A DNA stretch of 8,054 bases from Flavobacteriales bacterium (lineage in GTDB: Bacteria; Bacteroidota; Bacteroidia; Flavobacteriales_D; Crocinitomicaceae). The number at the start of each line of letters is the position of its first letter. The first letter of the stretch is position 1. Below the pieces are notes generated by a model. The model saw only the letters and a program-made list of their open reading frames with translations, made no database searches and was not told the DNA's origin. Shown piece by piece: positions 1 through 8,007 of this stretch. A program made the translations under genes and the position numbers. Location: assembly GCA_947476515.1 (NCBI GenBank), contig CANJQZ010000079.1:1-8054 (forward strand), written 5' to 3'.

Positions 1-127
1 AAAAAGACGATTCAAATTTTTCTCAAATAACTTTATAAACAAATAGGCATTAATATCTATTTACCTCTTAATAATACCTTAAAATACAGGCAACATACAA
101 ACCCAATCTTTGTTGAAAATATAAAGA
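1..127. other. Intergenic region upstream of the plus-strand pair
   Basis: This AT-rich stretch has stops in all three forward frames and ends in an in-frame TAA at 122-124, six bases before the first ATG. It probably carries the promoter of the phosphoesterase-glycosyltransferase pair. I found no exact match to the Bacteroidota -7 element (TAnnTTTG); the closest is AATCTTTG at 105-112, with one mismatch and no suitably spaced TTG upstream. Short open tails at the left edge, ending in stops at about 28-46, could be the end of an upstream gene but are too short to judge. Confidence 0.5.
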
Positions 128-970
128 ATGAGAAGAGAGGTAGACATGGTAGTCATTTCAGATGTGCATTTAGGTACTTATGGTTCTAGAGCCGAAGAGT
201 TGGTAAAATACTTAAGGAGTATAAAGCCTAAAACTCTTGTATTAAATGGAGATATTATTGATATATGGCAATTTAATAAGCGATATTTCCCCGGATCTCA
301 CATGCAAGTTATTAGAGAAATCACCTCTTTCTTAAGTCAGGGGACCATGGTGTATTATGTTACCGGGAATCATGACGAAATGTTACGGAAATTCACGGGC
401 TTCAAAATCGCCAATTTTGAAATTGTAAATAAAATCGTATTAACCCTACCAACAGGCCGCGCGTGGATATTTCATGGCGATGTTTTTGATACAACAATGC
501 GTCACTCTAAGTGGCTTGCAAAATTGGGGGGTAAAGGCTATGATTTACTTATCATGATTAATACCCTTATGAATTGGGTAAGTGAAAAATTTGGAAAGGG
601 AAGAATTTCACTATCAAAAAAAATCAAAAATAGTGTTAAAGGAGTCGTTAGTTTTGTAAGTAATTTTGAAATTACCGCCGCTGAACTAGCTATAGCAAAT
701 GGTTTTGACTATGTAGTTTGCGGTCACATCCATCAACCAGAGATTAAGGAAATTAAAAATAAGGATGGTGAAAAAGTACAATATTTAAACTCAGGAGATT
801 GGGTTGAAAATTCTACTTCTCTAGAATATCATGAAGGAAAATGGGTTTTGCATTATGAGCAACAAAGTAAACCTTCCAACAATAAAAATGAAATACTTGA
901 GACGCATAAGGAAGCTTTATCCTTTGATGTTTTATTGGCAGAAATCACCCAAAATTTTGTAAAAGTTTAA
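128..970 (+). CDS. LpxH-like calcineurin-type metallophosphoesterase (UDP-2,3-diacylglucosamine diphosphatase family)
   Basis: A 280-residue metal-dependent phosphoesterase. All five motifs of the calcineurin-like fold are visible: DVHLG (D12, H14), NGDIID (D42), GNHDE (N81, H82), FHGD (H116) and CGHIHQP (H200, H202). These would bind two metal ions, usually manganese in this family. The best family match is the LpxH group, which cleaves UDP-2,3-diacylglucosamine to lipid X in lipid A synthesis at the inner membrane face. Residues of roughly 120-185 form a basic, partly hydrophobic insert between the fourth and fifth motifs, where LpxH has its lipid-binding cap. There is no signal peptide or membrane helix. 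The protein is about 40 residues longer than E. coli LpxH, partly through a polar C-terminal tail after residue 245. True LpxH has GNRD, so the canonical GNHDE here suggests an LpxH2-like paralogue with an unproven substrate. The start is the first ATG after an in-frame TAA at 122-124. The next gene begins 3 bp downstream. Confidence 0.88.
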   Translation: MRREVDMVVISDVHLGTYGSRAEELVKYLRSIKPKTLVLNGDIIDIWQFNKRYFPGSHMQVIREITSFLSQGTMVYYVTGNHDEMLRKFTGFKIANFEIVNKIVLTLPTGRAWIFHGDVFDTTMRHSKWLAKLGGKGYDLLIMINTLMNWVSEKFGKGRISLSKKIKNSVKGVVSFVSNFEITAAELAIANGFDYVVCGHIHQPEIKEIKNKDGEKVQYLNSGDWVENSTSLEYHEGKWVLHYEQQSKPSNNKNEILETHKEALSFDVLLAEITQNFVKV

Positions 971-973
971 AAT

Positions 974-2008
974 ATGAAAGTATTATATGCTATCCAAGGA
1001 ACTGGAAACGGTCATTTAAGTCGTGCAGAAGACATTGTCCCATACTTACAAAAGCGATGTGATGTTGATATTTTAGTGAGCGGCACGCAATCTCAATTAA
1101 CCCCATCTTTCCCAATAGATTATCAATTAAGAGGATTGAGTTTTATGGCATCAAAGAAAGGGAAAGTAGCACTTTTAAAAACGGCTATTAATACTAATAT
1201 TTTTACATTTTTTAAGGAGATAACTCAATTTCCAGCTAAAAATTATGATTTAATTATAAGTGATTTTGAACCTATTTCTGCATGGTCTGCAAAATACCAT
1301 GGAGTAAAGTCGGTTGAATTAAGTCATCAAGCGGCCGTTGCACATCCAAATGCTCCAAAGCCCCTCGAAAAACATAGGGTAGGCAGTGCAATTTTGGGCA
1401 ATTATTGCCCCAGCCACCGCAAATATGGCTTTCATTTTGAATCTTATGCTCCTTCAATTTTTACCCCTGTTATTCGTGAAAAAATCCGTGAATTACACCC
1501 AGAAAATTTAGGACATTATACTGTTTATTTGCCTGCTTATCACGATGATTATATTATTCAGACTTTAATGCACTTTCCGGTTGAATGGCAAATTTTTTCA
1601 AAGTATGCGCAATCGCGTTATCGCGTAAATAATGTTTGGGTTAATCCTATTGATTCAACTAAATTCACAGAAAGTCTTCGTACTTCTGAAGGGGTTCTTT
1701 GCGGTGCTGGATTTGAATTACCAGCAGAAGCATTATTTCTCGGTAAAAAATTAATGGTCATTCCAATGATGGGCCAATATGAACAATTATGTAATGCGGA
1801 AAGTCTAAGGAATTTGGGAGTAGTTGTATTGGATAAACTTTGTTTATTGCAGCGCAGAACAATAAGTACTTGGCTATTAAATACTAAAATAATTGAAGTA
1901 TATTATCCCAACAGAACGGAAAATATTATAGATACAATTTTTAATGATTTAAATCCAAGTCGCGAAGGAATTTCTTCACCGCAATTATCTGATCTCGTAG
2001 GAATTTAA
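974..2008 (+). CDS. GT-B fold glycosyltransferase, MurG-like family protein
   Basis: A 344-residue cytosolic or peripheral glycosyltransferase. The N-terminal Rossmann half begins at once with a beta strand and the glycine-rich loop GTGNGHLSRA (residues 9-18), the position that contacts acceptor or donor phosphate in MurG-type enzymes. The C-terminal donor-binding half has CGAGFELPAEALFLGK (243-258), then a proline and a GQYEQ motif (267-271) before NA, matching the MurG-like pattern of a glycine turn, conserved glutamates and a Q-x-x-Q/N segment that grips a nucleotide sugar. I see no signal peptide or clear transmembrane segment. It lies 3 bp after the LpxH-like gene, so the two are almost certainly one transcript, which points to a sugar-transfer step in envelope glycolipid or polysaccharide assembly. 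The donor and acceptor cannot be read from the sequence. It is not MurG itself, because the full MurG signature is missing and no cell-wall genes are nearby. Its stop codon overlaps that of ppk1 on the other strand. Confidence 0.82.
   Translation: MKVLYAIQGTGNGHLSRAEDIVPYLQKRCDVDILVSGTQSQLTPSFPIDYQLRGLSFMASKKGKVALLKTAINTNIFTFFKEITQFPAKNYDLIISDFEPISAWSAKYHGVKSVELSHQAAVAHPNAPKPLEKHRVGSAILGNYCPSHRKYGFHFESYAPSIFTPVIREKIRELHPENLGHYTVYLPAYHDDYIIQTLMHFPVEWQIFSKYAQSRYRVNNVWVNPIDSTKFTESLRTSEGVLCGAGFELPAEALFLGKKLMVIPMMGQYEQLCNAESLRNLGVVVLDKLCLLQRRTISTWLLNTKIIEVYYPNRTENIIDTIFNDLNPSREGISSPQLSDLVGI
2005..2008. other. Convergent 4-bp gene overlap sharing a TTAA palindrome
   Basis: The glycosyltransferase stop TAA occupies 2006-2008 on the plus strand and the ppk1 stop occupies 2005-2007 read on the minus strand. 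The self-complementary TTAA serves both. There is no intergenic space, and I see no strong GC stem with a U-tract close to the junction, so transcripts from either side probably run into the opposite gene before ending. Confidence 0.9.
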
Positions 2009-4032
2009 CTTAAATCAGCATAATATTTATAGGTTTCAAGCTGCGCATGAAACGGAGGTAAATCATTTTTGCGGTATTCATTTTTAAAATCTTTGGAAAG
2101 CAACCTAGATTTTACGCTGCCTCTCCATTGAAAATCAAACACCTGTAATATTTCAGCTTGAATTTTCTTATCTAAAATAGGCACACCGACTTCAATCCTG
2201 TAATCTAAGTTGCGTTCCATGAAGTCCGCGCTTAAAATGAAGATAAGTGGTTCGCCTGCATTTTCAAATACCATTAATCTCGCATGCTCTAAGTATCTGT
2301 CTACAATGCTAATAGCAGTAATGTTTTCACTCATTCCTTTTACGCCAGGAATTAAGCAGCATATGCCCCTAATGATCAATTCTATCTTAACCCCCGCATT
2401 ACTTGCTGCATATAATTTTTCGATCATTACCTCATCGGTCAAATTATTTAATTTCAATTTAATGCCAGAACTTAAACCCTTTTTAGCATTAATAATTTCT
2501 TGATCAATCCATTTAATTATTTTTCTTCTTGTATTGATAGGAGACACTATTAAATGCCTAAATTGACCACGATCTAAGTTGTTTTCTAATAAGCGAAACA
2601 CTTTATTTATTTCTATTGAAATTGTAGGATTAGATGTTAATAGCCCGAAATCGGTATAAATTTTAGCTGTTTTTTCATTAAAATTTCCAGTCCCCACATA
2701 ACTTATATAATCTATTTTTTTATCCTCAACGCGTTTGATTTGGAGTAATTTAGAATGCACCTTTAAATTAGGAACTCCATGTATTACCTTCGCACCATTT
2801 TCTCTTAGTCTGTTAGACCAATACAAGTTGTTTTCTTCATCAAATCTGGCCTGTAACTCCATTACTACCGTTACCTCTTTACCGTTAAAAATCGCAGCCA
2901 ATAAGGCATTCATAATTTGAGATTCTTTCGTAACACGGTAAATATTGATGTTAATTTCTTTTACAAAGGGATCAATAGCGGCCTCTCGAAGTAAATCAAC
3001 TACATAATCAAAGCGTTGATAGGGGAAGTACAGTAATACATCTTCTTTAAGAATAGTTTCAATTAAACTATGCGTTTTTTCAAGTTGAATTTGCTTTGAA
3101 GGGATCTGTTTTTGAAAAATCAGATTTTGTTTCCCGAAATCTGGAAAGCCAATAAAGTCTTTGAAATTATGGTATTTACCTCCAGGTATGGTATTAACAC
3201 CTTTCTTTAATTCCAGCGCATCTAATAAATAATCTAAAAGGTCTTTCGGCATCTTTTCGTCATATACAAAGCGGACTGGCGAACCTTTTTTCCTTTGCTT
3301 TAAGCCTTTTTCAATTTTATCGAAAAAGGAAGTGGAAATATCATCATCCAAATCTAAATCCGCATCTCGCGTAAATTTAAAAGTGAAGGCCTCAATTTTT
3401 GAATTGATGAAAATAGAAAAAATCTCATCGAGATGTATACGAATCACATCATCGATTAAAATAAAAAATTGTTTGTCCCCCTCTTTTAATAGAAAAAACC
3501 TGGACAGCACCCTAGGAATTTCAATTAATGAATATTTATTAGACTTTCCTTTGGTGCTGATCTTCACGGCAAGATAGATGGAATAATCTCTTAATCTTGG
3601 GAACGCATTTTTTTTATTTAGCATGATCGGAAATATAGCATGCTTTAACTCTTTGTGGAAAAAATCACTTAAAATGTCATCTTGATTTTTAGTTAAGTGT
3701 TTATCGCTTAAATGGAAAATATCATCGTTCTCTAATTCACTAACAATTTGCTGATAAGCCAGTTCCACTTTTTCTTGCTGTTTATTGACTGTTTTTCTAA
3801 TTTCCTTATATAAATCCTCTGCATTTCCGTTAAAGCCAGCAATATTTTTCTTTTTTAGATGAAAGATTCTTTGCAGGTTAGCCACACGGACACGATAAAA
3901 TTCATCCATATTATTGGAATAAATCCCTAAGAATCGCATCCTTTCTATAAGTGGCACTTTTTTATCTAAAGCCTCTTGTAAAACACGATCATTAAAACAC
4001 AACCAACTTAATTCTCTATTGACAATTCTCAT
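2005..4032 (-). CDS. ppk1: Polyphosphate kinase 1
   Basis: A 675-residue enzyme that reversibly transfers the gamma phosphate of ATP to growing inorganic polyphosphate chains; PPK1 proteins usually have about 690 residues, so it is full length. The N-terminal domain opens with NRELSWLCFNDRVLQEA (5-21), and N40 in the YSNNMDEF segment matches the ATP-base contact of E. coli Asn45. The two phospholipase-D-like C-terminal domains hold the active site: R366 (IYRVTKES) and R396 (ARFDEENN) as likely magnesium/phosphate ligands, H426 in KVHSKL as the phosphorylated histidine (E. coli His435), YVGTGNFNEKTA (445-456), RGICCLIPGVKGMSENI (555-571), H583 in LEHAR (E. coli His592) and SADFMERNLDYR (601-612). 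No key residue is missing. The start is unambiguous: an in-frame TAA lies 21 bases upstream (4054-4056), and ATG follows a run of seven A residues plus T. It lies 60 bp after the biotin carrier gene and may be read from the ileS transcript; no clear separate promoter is visible. Confidence 0.97.
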   Translation of the reverse strand: MRIVNRELSWLCFNDRVLQEALDKKVPLIERMRFLGIYSNNMDEFYRVRVANLQRIFHLKKKNIAGFNGNAEDLYKEIRKTVNKQQEKVELAYQQIVSELENDDIFHLSDKHLTKNQDDILSDFFHKELKHAIFPIMLNKKNAFPRLRDYSIYLAVKISTKGKSNKYSLIEIPRVLSRFFLLKEGDKQFFILIDDVIRIHLDEIFSIFINSKIEAFTFKFTRDADLDLDDDISTSFFDKIEKGLKQRKKGSPVRFVYDEKMPKDLLDYLLDALELKKGVNTIPGGKYHNFKDFIGFPDFGKQNLIFQKQIPSKQIQLEKTHSLIETILKEDVLLYFPYQRFDYVVDLLREAAIDPFVKEININIYRVTKESQIMNALLAAIFNGKEVTVVMELQARFDEENNLYWSNRLRENGAKVIHGVPNLKVHSKLLQIKRVEDKKIDYISYVGTGNFNEKTAKIYTDFGLLTSNPTISIEINKVFRLLENNLDRGQFRHLIVSPINTRRKIIKWIDQEIINAKKGLSSGIKLKLNNLTDEVMIEKLYAASNAGVKIELIIRGICCLIPGVKGMSENITAISIVDRYLEHARLMVFENAGEPLIFILSADFMERNLDYRIEVGVPILDKKIQAEILQVFDFQWRGSVKSRLLSKDFKNEYRKNDLPPFHAQLETYKYYADLS

Positions 4033-4092
4033 ATTTTTTTCTTGACTACGAATTTAAACAGCTTATATTAAGTTATTGTAAAGTCGCGGTAG
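4033..4092. other. 60-bp spacer between the biotin carrier gene and ppk1
   Basis: This is the only gap of any size inside the minus-strand cluster. I see only a weak 4-bp inverted repeat (CTTA-ATA-TAAG on the minus strand) with no U-tract, so there is no convincing terminator. No exact TAnnTTTG promoter element is present; the nearest, TAAATTCG, has one mismatch and no upstream TTG. Read-through from ileS into ppk1 is the simpler reading. Confidence 0.4.
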
Positions 4093-4560
4093 TTATTCAA
4101 ATTCAATAAGTACAGCACCTTTGTCAACGACTGCTCCTTTATCAATACAGATTGCTTTTACAATTCCCACACCCTCAGACTTAAGGGCGTTTTCCATTTT
4201 CATGGCCTCAAGTGAAATTAATATATCACCAGGTTGAACTTCTTGTCCGAGCGCAACATTTATATCTATTACTCTTCCCGGCATTGGAGATTTAAATTCT
4301 TTGATCTTCTTTATTTTAACTTTATCTAATCCCAAAGCACTTATTAAATCATCTAATTCATGATTTCTTCTGATATGAAAAACTCGGTGATTTATTTTAA
4401 TAACCAAGCGATTGTCTTCTGATTTTTCTTCTTGTATTTCTCCATGAAAGACAATGCCATTATAAGTTAAATCGAAAAACTTATGATTGTGCCAAACAAC
4501 AAAGGCACCATCACCTGTTTGCACCTTTTCATCATCAAAAAACCACTGATTTGTCTCCAT
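4093..4560 (-). CDS. Stand-alone biotin carboxyl carrier protein of an acyl-CoA carboxylase
   Basis: A 155-residue biotin carrier. Residues 88-155 form a biotinyl/lipoyl domain: SPMPGRV (91-97), then VQPGD (108-112), then EAMKMEN (118-124), where K121 is the lysine that biotin ligase modifies, then the mirrored second half ending in VLIEFE. The AMKM tetrapeptide marks biotin rather than lipoate. The first 85 residues are a beta-rich segment plus a helix ending around LISALGLDKV; they resemble the region before the biotin domain in propionyl-CoA and related acyl-CoA carboxylases, where it helps dock the carboxyltransferase. The carrier would shuttle carboxyl-biotin between a biotin carboxylase and a carboxyltransferase, neither of which is encoded here. 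It is unlike AccB of fatty acid synthesis, which usually has an Ala/Pro-rich linker. ATG begins 5 bp after the ileS stop with an A-rich lead-in, so co-transcription with ileS is very likely. Acetyl-, propionyl- or methylcrotonyl-CoA as substrate cannot be decided. Confidence 0.92.
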   Translation of the reverse strand: METNQWFFDDEKVQTGDGAFVVWHNHKFFDLTYNGIVFHGEIQEEKSEDNRLVIKINHRVFHIRRNHELDDLISALGLDKVKIKKIKEFKSPMPGRVIDINVALGQEVQPGDILISLEAMKMENALKSEGVGIVKAICIDKGAVVDKGAVLIEFE

Positions 4561-4565
4561 GTTCT

Positions 4566-7500
4566 TTATTTTTTACTGAGTCCTAGACTCATTTGTGTAT
4601 CATTATCCTCTTCTATACTGAGAGAAATATGGGGTGAATCTACCTTACTACAAAATAAATTATCAGCTAAAACTTCTGTACAGATATAACTAATATTTTC
4701 TTGTATCGCACTTTCAATATTTTCAGTTGATTTTATGTAAATATCAATCCGATCTGTTACCTCTAATCCACTTTCTTTTCTGGCGTTTTGAATTCGATTT
4801 ACAATTTCTCTAGCAATCCCTTCAGCTCGTAGTTCTGGTGAAATATGAATATCTAAGGCCACCGTTATTTCGCCATCTGACGCCACCAACCATCCAGGAA
4901 TGTCTTTTGCAGTGATTTCAAAGTCTTCTTTTAATAAGGTGATTTTTTCATTTTCCACGGTGCCTTCCCAAAAGCCTAATTTTTCGATATTACTTATATC
5001 ATCTTGATTAAATGCCCCAACAATTAAAGCGATTTGCTTCATTTGTTTCCCATATTTAGGCCCAATAGTTTTAAAATTCGGTTTAATAGTTTTAACCAAT
5101 AAGGTTCCATCATCTTCTACTAAATCAATGCTTTTTACATTAACTTCTGAAAGCACTAAGTTTTGAATATGGTCAAGATTTTCTTTAAAATTATTATCTA
5201 ATGCTGGAACCATAATGCGCTGCAATGGTTGCCTCACACGAAGTTTCTCCTTCTTTCGCAAGCCCAAAACAAGTGAAGATAATTTTTGCGCTAATTCCAT
5301 TTGAACCTCAAGTCTCGCGTTGATTTCATTTTCATTTGACTTAGGAAAATCGCAGAGATGAACAGAGTCTTTTTTGTTTAATCGCGTTACTGTATTTAAA
5401 TCTGAAAACAGTCGGTCCATAAAAAACGGTGCAATTGGTGACGCTATTATTGAAATTGTTTCTAGACAAGTATATAAGGTTTGATAAGCTGAAATTTTAT
5501 CTTCCGCATCATCACTTTTCCAAAATCTTCTTCTACACAAACGCACATACCAGTTGGATAAATGATCGCTCACAAATTCCTGAATTAATCGTCCAGCCTT
5601 AGTGGGTTCATATTCATCAAATGCAGCATCAACATCTTTGATAAGGGTGTTCAATTTCGAAATGACCCATCGGTCAATTTCAGGTCTCTTCTCCAGAGCT
5701 ATAGCTTGCTGACTAAAATCAAATCCATCGATATTAGCATACAATGCGAAAAAGGAATACGTGTTATAAAGTGTCCCGAAAAATTTTCTTTGCACTTCAA
5801 CAATTCCTTCTGTATCAAATTTTAAATTATCCCAAGGCTGAGCATTGGTTATCATATACCAGCGGGTTGCATCTGGGCCATATTTTTCTAATGTTTCAAA
5901 TGGATCAACACCATTTTTCAAACGCTTAGACATTTTTAAACCGTTCTTATCTAGTACCAGTCCGTTTGAAATAACATTTTTATACGCTACCTTACCAAAC
6001 ACCATGGTTGAAATTGCATGCAATGTGTAAAACCAACCCCTTGTTTGATCCACTCCTTCAGCAATAAAATCTGCAGGATAGGCTTTGCCTGAATCAATTA
6101 AGTCTTTATTTTCAAAAGGGTAGTGCCATTGAGCATAAGGCATAGATCCAGAATCAAACCAGACATCAATTAAGTCCGACTCTCTTTTCATGGGCTTGCC
6201 AGATGGAGACACTAAAATAATTTGATCAACCTTATGTTTGTGTAGGTCTATTTGATTATAATTTTCCTTTGACATATCGTCAACTACAAAACTATCCAAA
6301 GGATTAGAGGACATTAATCCAGCTTTTACAGCAGCCTCACTTGCCGATTTCAGTTCCTCTAAAGAGGAAATACATATATGTTCGGCACCATCTTCTGTGG
6401 ACCAGATTGGAATAGGAATCCCCCAATATCTTGAACGGGATAGATTCCAGTCGTTAGCATTTTCTAGCCATTTTCCAAAGCGCCCCGTCCCGGTGGAAGC
6501 AGGTTTCCAATTAATCGTTTTATTTAAGGCAACCATTTGATCTTTTTGTCCGCTGACACGAATAAACCAAGAGTCTAATGGGTAATATAAAATTGGTTTA
6601 TCAGTCCTCCAACAATGTGGGTAAGTGTGATCATACTTCTCCACTTTGAAGGCTTTATTCTGTTCTTTTAATAAGATAGCAATTTCAACATCAACTGATT
6701 TATCGGGCGCTAAACCATCGTCATAATATTCATTTTTGACATATTTCCCCGCCAAATCACCCATCTCGTTACGGAATTTCCCTTGTAAATCCACTAAAGG
6801 AACAAGATTATTGAATTCATCACGCACCAATAAACCCGGAACACCCGCTTCAGCAGCTACCCTTGCATCATCTGCGCCAAAGGTTGGAGCGGTATGCACA
6901 ATTCCAGTTCCGTCTTCTGTGGTAACAAAATCACCCCCAATTACAACAAATGCCGCCTCAGGATTTTCAGCAGGCAAACAATAGGGAAGAAGTTGTTCGT
7001 AACGAATTCCGATGAGGTCTTTACCAGTACATTTTCCGCGAATTAAATAAGGAATAACTTTCTCTCCTTTAAGGTAAGCGTCTAATTCATGATCATTTTC
7101 AACTGCTTGATATCCTTTTGAAAATTGATTTTTAACAAGATTTTCAGCAAGCAGCACATTTATTTTTTCAAAAGTATATTGATTGAAGGTGCTTACCAAA
7201 ACATAGTTAATTTTTGGCCCAACTGTTAGGGCTGTATTGGAAGGCAAGGTCCAAGGCGTGGTAGTCCAAGCTAAAAAATATGTTGCTTCTAACGCTACCC
7301 TTTCTGCCCCTAAACTAGAGGGTAAAATAGTTTCTTTTGTCACCTTAAATTGTGCGACAACAGTTGTGTCTTTTACTTCTTTATAGCAACCTGGTTGATT
7401 GATTTCGTGTGATGATAATCCCGTTCCAGCTTTTGGTGAATAGGGTTGAATAGTGTATCCTTTATAAAGCAAGTTTTTCTGATAAAGTTGTCCAATCAAC

Positions 7501-7994
7501 CACCAAACAGATTCCATATATTTGGTTTCATAGGTTACATAAGCGCCTTCTTTATCAACCCAATAACCCATTTTAGTGGTCAAATCATTCCACACATCCG
7601 TATAACGCATAACTGCTTTACGACATGCTGCATTATATTCATCTACACTAATTTTCTTTCCTATATCTTCTTTGGTAATTCCAAGTTCTTTTTCTACTCC
7701 AAGTTCAACAGGTAAACCATGGGTGTCCCATCCAGCTTTCCTTTTAACTTGAAATCCTTTAAGGGTCTTATATCTACAAAAAATATCTTTTATCGCACGA
7801 CCCATTACATGGTGTATTCCGGGCATACCATTAGCTGAAGGTGGCCCTTCATAAAAAACAAATGAAGGAGATCCCTCTCTATTTTCAATGGATTTTTCGA
7901 ACACCTTATTTTGTTGCCAATTGGTGAGGACCTCACTGGCGATAGTAGTTAAATTTAATCCGCTATATTCTTTGTATTGTTGAGACATTTCCAT
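4566..7994 (-). CDS. ileS: Isoleucyl-tRNA synthetase, type 2 (eukaryote-like), with GIHH signature
   Basis: A 1142-residue class I synthetase that charges tRNA-Ile in the cytoplasm. Domains in order: catalytic Rossmann fold with the first signature at 59-62, GWDTHGLPVE (88-97), the CP1 editing domain at roughly 200-415 with WTTTPWTLPSNTAL (243-256) and GTGIVHTAPTFGADD (362-376; D376 matches the editing aspartate, E. coli Asp342), the second catalytic half with GVDQTRGWFY (647-656) and KMSKR (687-691), then the anticodon-binding helices (from about 770) and a long C-terminal alpha/beta part. It lacks the C-terminal four-cysteine zinc site of bacterial type 1 enzymes, and the length fits type 2. 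The odd point is the signature: GIHH (G59, H61, H62; bases 7809-7820) in place of HIGH, with positions one and three exchanged. Everything else looks intact, so it should be active and is probably the cell's housekeeping enzyme. Start: ATG at 7994, with a second in-frame ATG two codons later that could also serve; neither has a Shine-Dalgarno sequence. Confidence 0.98.
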   Translation of the reverse strand: MEMSQQYKEYSGLNLTTIASEVLTNWQQNKVFEKSIENREGSPSFVFYEGPPSANGMPGIHHVMGRAIKDIFCRYKTLKGFQVKRKAGWDTHGLPVELGVEKELGITKEDIGKKISVDEYNAACRKAVMRYTDVWNDLTTKMGYWVDKEGAYVTYETKYMESVWWLIGQLYQKNLLYKGYTIQPYSPKAGTGLSSHEINQPGCYKEVKDTTVVAQFKVTKETILPSSLGAERVALEATYFLAWTTTPWTLPSNTALTVGPKINYVLVSTFNQYTFEKINVLLAENLVKNQFSKGYQAVENDHELDAYLKGEKVIPYLIRGKCTGKDLIGIRYEQLLPYCLPAENPEAAFVVIGGDFVTTEDGTGIVHTAPTFGADDARVAAEAGVPGLLVRDEFNNLVPLVDLQGKFRNEMGDLAGKYVKNEYYDDGLAPDKSVDVEIAILLKEQNKAFKVEKYDHTYPHCWRTDKPILYYPLDSWFIRVSGQKDQMVALNKTINWKPASTGTGRFGKWLENANDWNLSRSRYWGIPIPIWSTEDGAEHICISSLEELKSASEAAVKAGLMSSNPLDSFVVDDMSKENYNQIDLHKHKVDQIILVSPSGKPMKRESDLIDVWFDSGSMPYAQWHYPFENKDLIDSGKAYPADFIAEGVDQTRGWFYTLHAISTMVFGKVAYKNVISNGLVLDKNGLKMSKRLKNGVDPFETLEKYGPDATRWYMITNAQPWDNLKFDTEGIVEVQRKFFGTLYNTYSFFALYANIDGFDFSQQAIALEKRPEIDRWVISKLNTLIKDVDAAFDEYEPTKAGRLIQEFVSDHLSNWYVRLCRRRFWKSDDAEDKISAYQTLYTCLETISIIASPIAPFFMDRLFSDLNTVTRLNKKDSVHLCDFPKSNENEINARLEVQMELAQKLSSLVLGLRKKEKLRVRQPLQRIMVPALDNNFKENLDHIQNLVLSEVNVKSIDLVEDDGTLLVKTIKPNFKTIGPKYGKQMKQIALIVGAFNQDDISNIEKLGFWEGTVENEKITLLKEDFEITAKDIPGWLVASDGEITVALDIHISPELRAEGIAREIVNRIQNARKESGLEVTDRIDIYIKSTENIESAIQENISYICTEVLADNLFCSKVDSPHISLSIEEDNDTQMSLGLSKK

Positions 7995-8007
7995 TTTGTT
8001 AGGAGCT

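Noticed and set aside
1..46. Possible C-terminal tail of an upstream plus-strand gene
   Set aside because: All three frames stay open for only 10-15 codons before a stop, which is expected by chance and does not allow a frame to be chosen.
1272..1457. Open frame of about 60 codons on the minus strand inside the glycosyltransferase gene
   Set aside because: It is fully antisense to a well-supported gene, and its translation shows no recognisable domain.
2210..3577. Three plus-strand open frames (2210-2503, 2735-2920, 3332-3577) inside ppk1
   Set aside because: All are antisense to conserved PPK1 coding sequence and have low-complexity, Ser/Ile/Leu-rich translations typical of AT-rich shadow frames.
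4033..4092. Terminator hairpin after the biotin carrier gene
   Set aside because: The only inverted repeat has a 4-bp AT-rich stem and no following U-tract.
4483..4689. Plus-strand open frame spanning the biotin carrier/ileS junction
   Set aside because: It is antisense to the ends of two clear genes and has no domain or start-site support.
5744..7715. Plus-strand open frames (5744-5929, 5845-6030, 6736-6984, 7446-7715) inside ileS
   Set aside because: Each lies opposite conserved IleRS blocks, and none gives a protein I recognise.
7809..7820. GIHH as a sign of a pseudogene or sequencing error in ileS
   Set aside because: The frame is open over 1142 codons with all other motifs intact, and the double substitution matches a known natural variant of IleRS2.
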